A DNA stretch of 64,000 bases from Ciona intestinalis (GCF_000224145.3 NW_004190506.2:429517-493516), one strand, 5' to 3'; counted from the stretch's first letter, positions 42,301-56,322 are shown. Notes: generated by a model not told the origin, from the sequence alone. Numbers and translations are program-made.

Positions 42301-44515
42301 ACGTTGTCTTAGTTTTCTCAGCAGTATTTTAATATCGAATTCCGTTATAAGAAAATTAGGTTCACGCTCAGTACTCCCATATATATAGTGGTTACCACTT
42401 ACAAGTTAATCCACAAACCTCACGTTGATACCATTATCTGGTTAAGTGGTTTTACTATCCATATAACTACACACCCCTTAACCCCGGTATTGGATCATTG
42501 GTTTAATTTTGTTGTTTATTCCAGATTACCCAGCTGAAAATCGACCACAACCCCTTCGCAAAGGGATTTCGAGACTCAGGGAGCGGAAAACGTGAAAAAA
42601 GGTGATTAAAACTAACATTGGATAACCAGAATAAATTTACAATAACAATCTTTGAATATAGTACAAAATTCACCACTAAGTATTTTCCATACTACCCAAT
42701 ACGATTTACAATACCAATATATAAAACTTGCCACAAAAATTAACGAGTTCTTTCGCCAGAAGACAACACTTCCACTTGCAACAGCAAATGGTTGGCAACC
42801 ACAAGGAGGCAGCAAGCAACCCAACTCGTCAAACAAGTGTGTACTCCAACTCTGAACGATCAGGTACGAATATTTATGTGTACAGTTTATATGCGTCTTG
42901 TTTGCGGTTAAAATATTGTTTGTTTATTTTAAATTTAATCAAAAAAAATAATAATATTTTTTAATATAATTTTGTAAAAGTTAAATTTTAGCTCGTTTTA
43001 GTTTAAGAATTTTATGACTTGCATTTTAAGTGCATGGTAAAAAATAAAGATAATATCAAGGCCTACTTGTTAAGACTGTATTTACTCAGCACACATGTGA
43101 AGTTTACATTTAAACTTCTAACAGCATTAATTAGCAAACAATCTCTCGCAGAGTGCAACGTGTCCACCGATGACGACACACGCCCAAACAACAGTGGCGG
43201 AAGTACGTCATCCGTGACGTCACCAACCAGGCTCGAGAAGCGAGCCACGGATTACAGTGAGACGATCATTGGTGAGAGCTCATCAAAAAAATCACGAACC
43301 TCAATCACGGAAGACGATCATATGAGCAACGATGAAAAATCGAAGAACGAAGTCTTCAGGCGCGAAACCTTAACATCGCCATTAAAGAAAACTCCAGAAG
43401 CTGCTTCCCACAGAAGATCACCTCATTCCCCCATCAAACCGAGGGTGAAAGATTCTCCAGTGACGTCATCGAGTACTCTGACGTCACCCATCCCGATTCA
43501 CCCTGGGTTAACAGGCTTGGGAGGCTACCCAAACGCATTCATGCCCCATTTATCCGGTGCTGCAGCTGCGGCTTACCCATTCCTACACCCGAGCCAGATG
43601 AGTGCTCTCACAGCCGCTATGTCAGCAGGTGGAGCAAGCAACCCTTACTCTCATCTCGGTTCTGCATTCAACCCAGCCTTACTACAAGCTGTGGTAAACG
43701 CAGGTGGAATGTCATCGCTCCACCGACCCTCCGCTCAGAACCCCGGATCCCAGCTCCTTGCAGGATTAGGAGCGCCATCCACATCTCAACCTTTCTCATC
43801 ACTGTTCACCAACTCTCCTCCGCTCTCCGCGTTCAATCCATACGCAAACTTCTTCCCGTACGGATCCGCAGCCGCAGCAGCAGCTCTTGGGTTTCCATCT
43901 CCAGCAGCAGGGGCGTCTTCTTCATCTTTACCCGGGGGAAGAGTGGACGGGTCCTCCGGAAGACCTATGTCGCCCATGTCCCTCGCTAACCGGTTGTACC
44001 GCCAGTCAAACCACCAGCAACATTCCTTCAACAAAAGCTTCACCGATCCATCTTCACCGCCTCTTCACATTCCGGGAGTTCTCCCATCTTCCTCACCGAG
44101 GGTGGGCACCAGTTATTCGAACAGTGCGAAAAATTCTCGGTTCTCCCCATACGCAATGCCCTTCTTCGGCTTCCATCCTTTCAGATCCGGCCCGGGCACC
44201 GAATCCTCGGAAAACCGCTTTGACTTCTCGCACCATCCTCGCCCACAGCCATCCGAATCCTCTGAGCCGAGTCAAAGAAGAAGATCCGGTTCAGGATCAC
44301 CAATTTCATCCTCTTCATCTCCGGCTCCCCGAGTCCGAACCATATCCGAGTCCTCGGACGGGATGAAACCAGAGCCATGCCGAAGATCATCGAACACCTA
44401 CCCGAGTCCTACCATTGGCACCGCTGTGCAGGAATTAAGAAACATGGAAAATTTAGTTTCTGGTTTGGACAAAACAAGACGTCATTCCGAGGAGTTAAGA
44501 GTAAACAAAGCATAA
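30380..44515 (+). CDS. Tbx2/3: T-box transcription factor Tbx2/3
   Basis: Six coding exons join in phase to 804 residues: 30380-30831, 39071-39341, 40539-40685, 42525-42601, 42760-42863, 43152-44515. The T-box DNA-binding domain spans about residues 130-315. It has the Tbx2-subfamily signatures [67 protein letters not shown] and [17 protein letters not shown]. The long last exon encodes a Ser/Pro/Ala-rich tail with an alanine run near residue 590 and basic clusters, typical of the repressor region of TBX2/3. An in-frame TGA immediately precedes the ATG, fixing the first possible start in this exon. Family members are nuclear transcription factors, mostly repressors. Intron 1 (8.2 kb) is the obvious place for regulatory DNA. 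One gene for Tbx2 and Tbx3 fits the unduplicated tunicate genome. Confidence 0.97.
30832..39070 (+). other. Tbx2/3 intron 1, large and gene-free
   Basis: No supported gene on either strand. It contains one MITE (35231) and GC-richer islands around 33880-34340 and 38400-38900, which contrast with the AT-rich background and are candidates for regulatory elements. A minus-strand open frame at 32810-33118 lacks an ATG start and splice support. Confidence 0.6.
35231..35420 (+). mobile_element. MITE, diverged full-length copy
   Basis: Left end tactgtggggtaagacggga, right end cccatcttaccccaccctac. The only copy in Tbx2/3 intron 1. Confidence 0.85.
41420..41656 (+). CDS. Small intronic ORF, uncertain
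   Basis: A 78-residue ATG-started frame in Tbx2/3 intron 3. The N-terminus looks like a signal peptide or membrane segment ([14 protein letters not shown]), followed by a normal-looking mixed sequence. No similarity is recognised, and its position inside another gene's intron on the same strand argues for caution. Probably chance. Confidence 0.15.
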   Translation: MVGAVVQFVLAFILLCELTIERHALLGNLALMYKVPHLAQYMCYDTLYRLVSEISPDKTLQFPRPENMDNVFKHKHFL

Positions 44516-45953
44516 CACAAACGAGCGGCTGATAATGCACAAGGTTTGTTTTGTATCTTGCTACTATTAGCTCCCATAGTTTACCATTCAAGCTGTTAAG
44601 CACAACGCAATACCTCAAAGTGTGCATTTAAACTTTGGGGCGAAAAGTTGTTCAATAATTTAACTTCAAATAATTTTTCTTACATAATAGAAATCTTTTA
44701 CAATAACATTACACGAATCATTTTAAATTGGATGAGACACAAAAATGTAACTTAAACACAGATTTGTAAACTTGGTACACAAAGACTGAATATTTCTGAT
44801 TCTATGTTATATCCTTTATACCTCATTTTGCCCCGATTACGTACTGTGTGTAAAACGTACAGTCGTTGCCGCTGAACAACACAGACCCCGAACATTGCTA
44901 TTTCTACAACTTTTTGTTTCAAACCGTAATTCGTGCTCAACGTGCGTGGATTCACATGTTCCCCTATATATGTTGTAAGCAGCACATTTTTATATTCCTA
45001 TCTGAACACGCTGTAGTAACATCACTATTTTCATATTCTTGTTATTAACGTTTATTCCTGTTGTGATCGTGGCCGTTATTTATATCTTTCTTGTTGCGAA
45101 CCTTACTGGATTTTAAGACAAGTTATGTAGAATGAATGTGAGGCGATTTAATTGCCTTTTTAAATTTAGGTAGCGATTTAGAAATGTGAAAATGTGTTTA
45201 GAGATAGTTCGTGCAATTTAAGAGCATTGGGATTATAGATATTTTGCTTTTAGCTTATTCGTCTTGTGCAGTAAAGGTTTATTTCGCTTTTCTTCCATTA
45301 CAAAGCAATACATGAAAAATACAAGAAAAAAAGTTTGTTTTCGTTTTGGGAGACTGAAAGTCAAGGTCTTACCCAAATACCCAGCAATTTTCAGCCTAAC
45401 CGAGCCAAGCTAGTACAGTAATCCATCCCTGGCCATTTTGTTGCATTTCTAGTCCAAAGTGGAGCGTATTTCTCCACGTCAGAAAACTCGAGGGAAATTT
45501 CAAAACAGCCTAATGATTACCGAGCAGGGTCTAACTGAAACAAACACGAGATAACTCAAAGAGATCGTCTAAGCGATATGATTACGTATTAGTGGCCTAC
45601 CCTCCCATAGGCGCCTGGTCGTTGTATACGGCGCCAGTCCGTCTTTATTTTAACTAACCACTAACAAAGTGATTATCTTTTGCTCCGAAGTCGTACCGCC
45701 TGTCTTTGTATTAGCAAGCTACCGAAAATAAATGTTTACGTTGGAAAGATCGGGTTGAAACAGATTGAAATTCGAACCCTTTATTCCGATTAACCAAAGT
45801 ACACAAACTCTTAGCCATGTTGAAATTGTACCAGGGAACATAATACGTCTCTATAGTACTCTGTTTTAATTACAGAAATTCGTTTAGAATTTTAGTGAAT
45901 TATTTCAAGTATATTTAAATCGTTTACAAAAGTTTATTGTTCCAGTTCACCAT

Positions 45954-46140
45954 ATATATGGTGTATGTGAAATGGTCCAACTGTTTATTTTTTGTCATAC
46001 CGTTTAGTAGTAAACACAGAGTATTTTAAAGGCTATATAACCATACCCGCACCACTATTAAAAAGTGTTGTTAGTTCTTAAACACAGGATTAGGAAATAT
46101 AAGACAATACGTGTATCCATCTTATCCCATGAAACTATAT
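45954..46140 (-). mobile_element. MITE, second subfamily, degraded
   Basis: Shares gaaatggtcc and the agtagtaaacac block with the second subfamily, and ends tatccatcttatcccatg. Terminal repeats are poorly preserved. Confidence 0.55.
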
Positions 46141-49100
46141 TTTTTATTTGACTAATTAGAATATCAAAAAATATTGTGACGAATTAAAAAAATCCAATTA
46201 TAGAACTGACACAAAATTTTAATTAAATTTCCCCCTTTCAACACGGGTAGGTGTGAGCAGTACTCATGATTATGTTTCTAACGCTTTGACATGAAATCAT
46301 ATTCCAGCTTTATTTTACATGGCAGAAAATAAAGGCCTTACTGAAATATTTATAAGCCTCTGTCGCATTTGACGTTTCATTAACATCTGAATTTAATTAA
46401 ATGCCCTTGTGGTTTCCCATGCGTTTCATTATCACCTACATAACATATTGCTGGATGGTATAAACTAGGAAATTTTTTCCAACCCACAAAATAATCAAAT
46501 TTTCAAAATTACTGAAATTGTAAATAAAGAAAAGACTGTTTAATTGTGAAGAATTGTTTATATTTGAAATTAATTTTCGCGAAAATTTATTGTTTCCTCA
46601 AGTTTAGATGCAGCGAAAAGATAAAAGGGCCCTGCTATATTTACATCAATACACTCATTAATTAAATGCCATTCGTCGTGTGGGAAGAGCCAAAGTGCTA
46701 TATTTATGTATTGCTTAATAATTGCTTGATTAGATCGGCCAGCTTAGAGGAAGATTGACAGCTAGCTGCAGTATTAGTAGGACGCCATTGTACCAGTAGC
46801 AACCGACGGGCACGAGGCAATTTCCGCCAAGTGCTAGGGTATGGGTCGTCAAGGGTTCTTCGGGGCCATTTTGAGCTTGTTCAATGGCAGACTACTGGCG
46901 CCTAAGGTGTCAGGCGTAACACTATTACGAGCATTCGGCCCGTGATCAAGTAGTTACAGCGGCTAGGGTTATAGAAGCGAAATATGCGAAAGATTATAAA
47001 AAAACGTCGCTGTATAACGTTACAAGGTTACTTGAAGTTCAGCAATAGACGCTGTGAAATAAATCGGCCATTTTTGTTCCCGTTTTTTTTTTCATTAAGT
47101 ACCTCTGGGCTCACAAAAACCGCATTTTGGCCAAAGTTTTAAATAAACATCAGCGAGCAAGAGATCTTGAGATTTTGACACGTGATTAATAAACAAGATG
47201 ACGTAATCGTTCCGTTTTAACGTCAGAATCGACATCTCTTGTAAACGACGCGTCTGTAGCTTCGCCTTCGCGGCGCCACCTTCTCGCTCACACAAATAGT
47301 GAGAGAATAGAAGAAACAAACCAAGAGGAGCTGGGAGCAGTTTCACGCGCAGATTTTGTCCGATCTCGGTTTTTACACCTTGACAATTTCGCCGCCTCCT
47401 TACAACAACGCAGTGGCTTCAAATAGGGATTGTTTACACGGAACTACGGCGTCATCGGACGTTAGTGTCCCTTAGAACAACCCCATACACTGGCGACATA
47501 CATCTTAATTTTCCAGCCCCCCGTTTGAACATGTTTTAACTTCCATAGACCTCTTACAGCCGGTATCTGGAACAGCCATGGTTTTTAGGCTAGATAGATG
47601 ACTTGATTGTGACCCCGGCCGAGATCTGAGGTTTTGAAATACGGGAAGGCCCAGGAAAGAACACAATTTTGACAAATGTAAAACGGCTGATAAAACAGTA
47701 GAAAAGCATGCAGAGTTAAAACGACATCAACCCCCGTGCTTTGTAGAGCTTGTAATCTTAACAACACAACGTTGATGAACCATTCTTACGCCGCCCGACA
47801 CGTGCTATGTCTGAACAGCTCTTCAACTGATTAAGAAGGGCGGCAATGGGTCGTACTGGCGCCGGCCTGACGCCTATCTGGCCACTTAAGGACGTTAGGT
47901 GTAAAAGAGGGCTCTTGAGCGACCGCTGGGCGCACTGATCCGCTCCGATTAGCGCACTCTTCTTGACGAATTAAACAGATAATAATAGCCTTGTTGATAG
48001 AAGGTGTGAAGTTTTGACGGCAGTTTCGCAATTTAACTTGATGGTAAACCGACACAAGCGAAACCACATCGGCGCACTTAATCACATTCAAGCAGACACG
48101 GAATCTCACACGCTGGAAAAGAGATCTTTTATCAAACCTGTAGTTTTCTTTTTCGATCTCAGATTTTAGCGATCACGGAATTTGTTCTCTGTGATCGGCC
48201 ATGACACCGCGCTCGCGAGTTCCCTGTTTGTTTGTTGAGTGGGAAGGAGAAAGAAAGAAATAAAGATTCTCAGCCGCAAAGAGGAGCGCGGAGACAACTG
48301 CTTATTTAGACAGATCTCTTGTTACCATGGGAGCGACTATGGCATCCAAAAGATTGAGATAATTTGTTTATGAAACTTAGTTTTACCTGCCAAGTTTATT
48401 TGCAGCTACAAGATAATGAATATTAGTGAATACACCAACAAAACCGAGCGTTCACGCCATTTTACCGACAATACGGACAACCATAGTAGACGGTACGGAT
48501 TATTTTTTACCTCTCCTGTCCGACTCTATACAACAAAAAATTTATATAAAAAAAATATTTTTTTGTTTGAAAAGGGGTATATGTATGCACATTCTTCGCT
48601 GCTTTATAAAATGGGTTATTTCTCTTTACACTATAATCCGTACTAACAAATTGTTTGATTTAACATTACGTCATGAAATAATAATCAATGTTACGTGTAT
48701 TGTTGCTACAATTTATTACAACGTTTAAATTAAATACGCGCGATAGTCACGTATTTTTGAATCGTAACATAAATAACGGACGTAAGGCAGACGTCGTTCA
48801 AACTTTAATGACGTAATTTATCGTGGATTTTCGCACCTCTTGTGTTGCAGCTCTTTGGCGGCCTCGTGTGGTAAGAAGTATATAAATATAAAGCTAATTT
48901 AACACCTAATCTCGGGTTGGTTTGTTTTTCTCGTAAAAGATCATATTTAAATGGCATTTTGCTTGAAGCGTCAAGTAAACTAGTGCCCAGCCAGAATTTA
49001 CTATATTTTAATGAACTTTATGTACGTAGGTTAGTACTAAATATGGAAAATAATAAAATAACAAAATATTTACTATGAACGTTATTTTTTTTCAAAAATG

Positions 49101-50144
49101 ACACAAGACATAATTTCAATGTTATTCTACATTTAAACAAAAATGCTATTTCAGCTCAAACGCCAACAAAACATATTCCTAATGTTCATATAAACCAAAA
49201 CAGCAACTAAACATGTCTTGATACGTTCTGTACATTACCGCCCACAACCTCAATCAACATTCGACCATAAAGTGTAAAATAAATAGGGAACGGATCTGAC
49301 GAAACGGGGTTGCCCTGCCGCGCCAGCTTCAGTGACTACGGCGCCAACACTGAGCACATAATCGGCGTTCGGAGGCGAGATCCCGCCGCAAATTGATGTT
49401 AATCAATGCCTCGACCAAAGCTGGACCGATCGATCGTCGCCACGGCTGCCAATCTTCAAATATGAATCCCTGTATGCCATGATTGGCTTCTTATATGTAA
49501 ACACCAAAGTTTAACTTTGGCGCATGGTTTCGTTATTTTTGTTTTTGTATAGGGGAATATCGTTATTTTTTCGTATTTTTATTGAGAAACTACGTTTTTG
49601 CGTATCGTTAAAGTGTTGTTTAGTATAGTTTAACGAAAGACGACCATTTAAAGAATAATTTATTGAAAAACGTCGTTTTTAGGAACATATACTCTTATAG
49701 GACATACTGTATATTCTGCGTCTTATATACGCAAGCCTTACCATTTCATTATAAACCCTGGATGCGAAAATGTATTGCCTTGTGATACGAAGATCATTTT
49801 TTAGCGCAGAACATTTTTCTACCGTATACGCACGTTTTTACGGATTTTTCAATGATAAAACTAAATCTTAAAAAAATACGGGATAATACGAAACCGAACA
49901 AACACAATTGATTTCAAAAAATCGTTTTTCAAATGAAGGTTGATACGATGGTTTAAGAATAATTGTGTTGCCGGAAACACTGGCCATTGAAAACCCTTTG
50001 TTCTCACAACAAGAAACAATCAGATGGCTGTCTACTGGTGCCTGTACGCGCTAGCAAATCTAGAATGATGAATGGCAATGTAGGTACACTGCGCGAAAAC
50101 AGAAAACTCACAATGCGGCTGGTCAAAATTAAAATCAAGTCATA

Positions 50145-50172
50145 AAGTATCTTACCCCATCCTACTTTATCA
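50145..50172 (+). mobile_element. MITE right terminal repeat, isolated
   Basis: Only the right end, gtatcttaccccatcctact, remains. Confidence 0.5.
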
Positions 50173-50269
50173 CTAAAATTTTGTGACCGAAAACGTGTAA
50201 ATACTATGAATAAATGTAAGCAGTTAGGCTTTTACATTGTACTGTTCTAAAATCGAATAAATGGTATAC

Positions 50270-50480
50270 GGTTTTTTTAGATGGTTTATGTTTTCAGTTC
50301 ATCTTGTCGACCCATTTGGTAGTAAACAAAGAAAATTTACAGAATTAATAACCTTATCAACGCGACTCCAAAAAGGCGTTGTAGGATTGGGAAATACAGG
50401 ATACTGTATTATGCGCTATATAGGCTAAAGGTATATGGGATATTATGAAACATATATACCCATCTTGCCCGGAGTAATTT
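50270..50480 (-). mobile_element. MITE, second subfamily, degraded
   Basis: Contains agatggtttatgttttc, cccatttggtagtaaacaaa and, at the right, cccatcttgcccggagtaat, like the copy at 25340. Confidence 0.65.
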
Positions 50481-51405
50481 ACATAATGCCTTTATGTAAG
50501 ACTGTTTTGTGTTTACAACATTTTGATGCGATAATAAAAACACGAAAATGAGCTGTAAAAACAATATGTATAGCTGATTTATTGCTAGTTATACAACAGT
50601 TTTACCAAACTGGTAAAGGCGATAAAATACGGCACCAATTTACATGTAAATAGATCTAAACTGTAGAACAATCTTGTGAATTGAATAATTCGTTGACGTG
50701 ACGAAGATAGAAACGGTTAAGAAAAATTTGAACTGTCTAATTTTAGTCTCTAGAGGCCACCCGTATTTCTAAAGCATTATCTTTTTATGGTTAAATCAAC
50801 CTATATTATGTTTTAATAACAAAGGAATACAGTAGACAAATATAATACAAGTCAAAACTGAGATTTAATTTATTTCAAAACGAATACATAAATAGATCCT
50901 ATTTCACACAAAGTGTAAACATTTACTTTTTAAAACAAAGAATTTTTGTTACGCCTAAATGATTACCTATAGCAAATGACGTCAGAGGCAGGTAGTTTTT
51001 AACAGACCGAGTCAAAATGGCGACAACGCTCAGCGAAAAGCTATTCAAATAGAACTTCATTTGTTGCTCGAATTAAAACAACTATTCTAATACGTTTTGT
51101 TGTGTTTTTAGCAAACACTATTGTTGTATAATAGCGACAAATATATTGGTAATATATATTGAGTCTAAATGTTTTTTATAGATAGACATAGACCAATATA
51201 TGCTGAATATAATAAAGAGCATGAATAAAACAGACTGATTATAACTTAACATTCCGACTAAGCTTATACAATTTGAACAGAAAACAACAGTCAATTTTTT
51301 ATTGAGTTTATATAATAAAACAAAATGGGTTAAAGTTTTTTACTCAAGTTTTAGCAATGGTGAATACATGAACGATAAATATATAGGTTATTATGGTGTT
51401 TATAA

Positions 51406-51597
51406 GATAGTAGATTGGGGAAAGATGGGACACTTTAAGAACATAATATCCAAATATCCTGATCGTGTTTTAAACAATTAACAACCGTCTATGGGTCGCG
51501 AAGCTACAGTTTTATAATTCATCAATGTTTTTTGTTCATTACCAATTGGGACGTGAAATAGAATGAAAAAGCGGTCCCATTTCCCCCCATTCTACTA
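51406..51597 (+). mobile_element. MITE, full length
   Basis: From gatagtagattggggaaaga to catttccccccattctacta, with all internal blocks. Confidence 0.88.
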
Positions 51598-52553
51598 TAC
51601 ATAATGTTTTCCATTAAATATGAAAATGCAATGTTGTATATGAGGGTATATATTTACGTACATTATTTCCCGTAACATTAGCATTTAGCCAGCAATTACG
51701 ATAATCACATTTCATTGGAAAAATTATTGACAGTTAAGTGTGTGACGTTTTTGACAAATTTGCTTTCACATATACGGTTATGACGATGTAATTACAATTC
51801 AATGACGACCTGCATTGCCTTTTTCGGTTACACCTGCTCGCGTTCTGAACAGATACATGTCTCCAAATAACGACCGTGTGTCTGACAATACGCTACCACG
51901 ACGATACAAAGTGTTATGTTGTAAGCTGGTCGCTCAATTACGGCTCCGTAGGCGCCTGGACCACTTAGAAACACGCGTATGTATTATAGGCAACGCCTTT
52001 TCGTAAGTCCGGACACTTGAGAAACTTGTCAGTGGAGAATCGTCGCAATTTTATGACAGGAAGGAACAGCCACGGTCACCAGGCTTAATAACAGGAAGAA
52101 CGACATAAACATCGCATTCCTGAGACACAGAATGATGTAAAACGCGACAGAGATTTCAAACTGAGCATAATTACGTGACAGGCGACCGTATACGCTTTAC
52201 ATTATTGTCGAAATCACGAAAGACCGAAGAGCCTGGGTTCGACAACCGCTATTTCCACAAATACAATAGAAGAACTCAATATTTTTAAATCCTTTCAAAT
52301 AACATAACTGTGCAAGTCTTTACGGTACACTAAATCCCGGCTCAACCAAATTAACCATAGTTTTAAGTTCGCGGGTGGTCCAGGATCTGAAAAGGGTTGA
52401 GCAACCTAAGTGGCTGAAAGTTTTATAAATGAGTTACAACTATGACGCCCACAATGAAGTACACGCAATACACATTCCATACAATTCTTCATAAACCAAT
52501 GCTATTTTTGCGGTTGCTATTTCTGTAAAAAAGGATAGCAGGTTTGGCCAACG

Positions 52554-52735
52554 TTTGGCAATGTGGTCATGTTTTTATTCTCTGGTATCATGCTATTTGG
52601 TAGTAAAAAAGAAACTTTATAGATAGAGTTATATTTTCGTATCCTCACGACTTAGCGTTGGAAATTGCCTAGAACAGGATTAGGGAAAATATAATTTGTG
52701 CTAACGGTGTTCATTTTTATAACCCAAAGTTTATA
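52554..52735 (-). mobile_element. MITE, second subfamily, degraded
   Basis: Recognisable by tggtcatgtttttattc, gctatttggtagtaaaaaag and cgtatcctcacgact. Terminal repeats are lost. Confidence 0.55.
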
Positions 52736-53939
52736 TATAAAAAGATGGTTCGTCTCTCCAACGCCTAACGCGTAATAATTTCTCCACTGACGTTTATAGA
52801 AGCCACCGCTATAAGAAGAAGGTCTATGTTAAATTATAAGGTCGTTTTTATAACAATGTTTCTAAAATTGTCATTCGGGTTAGGTGGGATCCTTTCACAA
52901 CAAATAACATAGAACACAGCACGCTTCGTGTTTCGCGCGACGTAATTTCGAGATGCGTATAGATTGCGACTTTGCGGTACGATTGTGACGTAACAAATAC
53001 ATCGCTTTGCAAGGCGACGAACCGCGACAAAGCAATTTCTGGCGCCTTTGTGCACAGATTCGAGCAAAATTGCGCTAAAATCGACGGCAGAAACAACATG
53101 ATCGACTTTATTAAAACTTACAAAAAGTCTGTCAATTTTGGTTAAAAAAGACAAAAAAATCCTGTTCAGAACATACTAATTGTATGAATTTTCTAAATGT
53201 ATTTACACGTTCAAGTCAAGGTATTTGTAAACTTCAACCATTCATCATTGGAAGCCAAGGATTTCAATTAAAGTCGGCTAAACAAACAACTCCCTCAAAT
53301 GAACGCGGTTTTAACCTTGGAATGCAAAGTATAAACTTCATTTGAAACTGTGTTAAATTGAGTTTACGCACGCATTTCAAATATCATTTACAATACGAAA
53401 AACAAGCGTAGTTTTAAAAAGGAAAAATGTTTTCTGTTTAAGTTGCAATAAACAACAATTTACATTTTAAAAAGCAACTTTTTCAGTGGGGTTTACCTGC
53501 ATACGCCTGTTAAATGGGTTGAAGGGGGCGCCGGCAAGAATATAACAGCAACTCGGAATAAAGACAATGTATGTACTATTACACTTTAACCAATGAGACA
53601 AGATGGTCCATATGCAAGTTGCTTTCATTTCAATGAATAATGCAGCAAACACATGTGAGTACGCGCGTCTACGTCCTCATTATACTTGCCGCTAAATCCG
53701 ATTACCAGAATGCGACGTTTCGCCACGCGACTCGCAATTGTTACATCCTGTGACGTAACAATACGGTCGTCGGTGCAACCGCCTTTCGTGAAAAGAAGCG
53801 ATTAATATTAATAAGCATGTCGCTAAGCGTGGCTAAACCATTGTTAACACGTGAATATTAAACGCGTAAGCTTCTAATTAATCCACGTCAAATAAGTTGA
53901 GACAAAAGATTGAAAAAAACGTCCATATCCAGTATCTGC

Positions 53940-54178
53940 ATATATTAGATGGGGTAGGATGGTCATTGTTTTTTATTCTATTTCATCGTTCCATTTAGTA
54001 GTAAACAAAGAATATTACAAACCTATAAAACATTAACGTCACGACTTTAAAACAGCTTTGTTAATTGGTGAGAATACGATAAGAAAATGTGCTTGGGGTA
54101 GTATGTGCCAAAGTTAGTATACAGTAGACGTTGGTATGTGCTATAACGATATCCATCTTACCCAATAGTACTGTGTAC
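53940..54178 (-). mobile_element. MITE, second subfamily, with internal insert
   Basis: Left end tattagatggggtaggatgg, right end tatccatcttacccaatagt. About 40 bases longer than other copies, owing to extra sequence before the right end. Confidence 0.65.
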
Positions 54179-55929
54179 TTGGAAAAAAGTTACGTAGTTT
54201 TATCTAACTAGTATAGAACTGGCATGTACACAAGTAACAACTACGAACGTATAGTCACTTTACTAACTTTAAAAACGTTTTATTGGTGTATATACAAAAA
54301 CGCAAACTGAAATTGTTTATAAGCCCACACACAGTGCAATACCACATAATGTCGTTAAAAACATATCAAGTGACACAGAGCAATGCATTTGATTCGGAAT
54401 ATTACTTACATTATGCGCGGCTTCTTGTTGGTTCATTAGGTTCGTTGTAATCCATGCTTTCAATGTAGTTACCGCAGCATTTGTTCTGTAGCATGAAGTG
54501 ACTAAACAGTTTCCTATATAGGGTATTACAGATAAAATGCAAATTTAATGTCAATATAATATAAGAGCAATAGCTTTAGGTATACACACTTCTTATAAGT
54601 GTATATCTTTATACCGTTTAGCAGTATAATACACAGTTTTGTATGCATAGTTCCAAATGCTGTCAGAACTATTCAAATCTACACTGTACGTACTGCACAG
54701 TAAAGCAAAACATTGCTGTAAATAAGTTAGGAAGCGTGTTGGTCGAAGCAAGTACAGATTGTGGCGTGTTATAATCAACGAAAGCGTGGATTGTGGTGCA
54801 ATCTAATCAGCTGAGGGCGTGAAGTTATGTATTACTGCGGTAAAGTGAATGCGTTTGATCGTTATATGCTCTGGACTCGTTGCATTGAAACTAGTATGTT
54901 AAATATATAAAACTAATAAAATACATGTATAAGTGCAAATATGAGATGTTTTATTTGGTACCTGTACTTAGTTTATTTAAATGTGTATTACCTATACCTA
55001 TGTATTGATTGTACACACATTACGTGCTTTGTTTATTGGAGCGTTGAATATATATAAAGTATCAAGGCATACCAGGTTGAAAGCAGCAACAAGATCGTAT
55101 GAGCTTTCTGCTCGAAGTATTTGTAGCACACCTGTAAGGCATATAGCGCCACGTAGCGGTTCACAGAAGTCTCGCGTATTTCGTAAGAAATTAAAAATTC
55201 ATTCCTCAAATGCTTCTTAAATTCTCCATAATTTGATATGTCTGGCTCGGAAGCATTTGACACTTATAGACGAGTGGGTGGAGTAAAATAACGATCCTAC
55301 AGCATTATAATAGCGCAGGTTTATTACACAAATTGGCGTCGGGACGCTGTTAAAGCAATAATGAAGGGTACGGCGTGATCGAAAATGGGTGCTCGGATAA
55401 CCAATTGAGATGATAGGTTTATCTAAATAAAACTGAGCCTAGCTAATCCTCCTATTTGTAATATGGCTGATAAATGTTGGTATTTATCATTTATTTCTGT
55501 AGTAAATGCAAGCACCTTTCGAAGTATGGTTTTGAAAGCATAAGTATGCAGACAACGTCGTTTTTAACGAGTTAACTTATAATACATTGGCGCCACCCGA
55601 CTCCTTACAGCTACTCTGTTGGTTCCAGCTTATCTCAAGCAAGATCTTATATGATTGGCGTCTTGTGGTAAGGGTTGAACCGCACAACTATCCAGCCATG
55701 TTCTATATGTAATAGGATCACGACTGAAGAAATTTCTTGCGAATTTAATAGACATGTCAACGAATTTAACTATGACATGAATTTTGGCGTCTATTTTAAA
55801 CAGGTGTGAAAATAGGTTTACTTTTCATCATTTTTAAGTTCCTATCGACTGTTATTTTGGTGTTGATTCCCCTTTCTTTGCTCTTGAAATAACATAATAT
55901 TCGCCATCGTTTTCAAAGAGATATACTTT

Positions 55930-56105
55930 TGTGGGGGAAGATGGGACACCTTTAGCACGTAATATCCAAATATCCTGATCTCGTTTTAAACAATTAACAA
56001 CGGTCTATGCGAGTCGTGAGGAAACGGTTTTTATAATTCCTTGAATGTTCTTTGTTTACTACCAATTGGGACAAAAAATAGAATAAAGAGGTGTCATATC
56101 TCTTC
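55930..56105 (+). mobile_element. MITE, right end truncated
   Basis: Left part tgtgggggaagatgggacac and all internal blocks are well preserved. The right terminal repeat breaks off at gtgtcatatctcttcccatc, where an exon-like fragment begins. Confidence 0.85.
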
Positions 56106-56111
56106 CCATCA

Positions 56112-56322
56112 ACTTGTAGCCAGTGACATTAACGATATCTTTATTGTAAATATACCAAGTTACAAGGGGGAATTCTACACTGTGGTCTCCCATTTAGAAA
56201 CAACACACGAAACTGGAAAAATACAGGAAATAAAACACCGATATTTTAATGAAAAGGCATTTGTTGCAAACTCAAAATTTGTTCAAGGTTTGGAAAAAAT
56301 AAATCTCTATGGTGGAGAAATG
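56112..56322 (+). pseudogene. Exon-like coding fragment of unknown origin
   Basis: An open frame of about 70 codons follows an acceptor-like CTTGTAG and ends in a donor-like GTAAGC (stop at once if unspliced). Composition is that of an ordinary folded protein (e.g. GEFYTVVSHLETTHETGK and NSKFVQGLEKINLYGG). I do not recognise the family. It begins where the MITE right end is lost and has no partner exons nearby on the plus strand, so it may be a captured or orphaned gene fragment. Confidence 0.35.

Larger units (their letters stand above)
44516..55929. other. Gene-free interval between Tbx2/3 and BCAS3
   Basis: This begins with the Tbx2/3 3' untranslated region and otherwise has no supported gene. 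It contains degraded MITEs near 46.0, 50.2, 50.3, 52.6 and 53.9 kb and a good one at 51.4 kb. GC-rich patches occur near 47.2-47.5, 47.8-48.3 and 49.26-49.44 kb. With intron 1 of Tbx2/3 it is the most likely home of shared regulatory elements. Confidence 0.5.

Noticed and set aside
43019..43151. N-terminal extension of the long Tbx2/3 open frame before 43152
   Set aside because: This is intron sequence with a splice acceptor CTCGCAG at its end. The exon joins in phase to the preceding exon at 42863.
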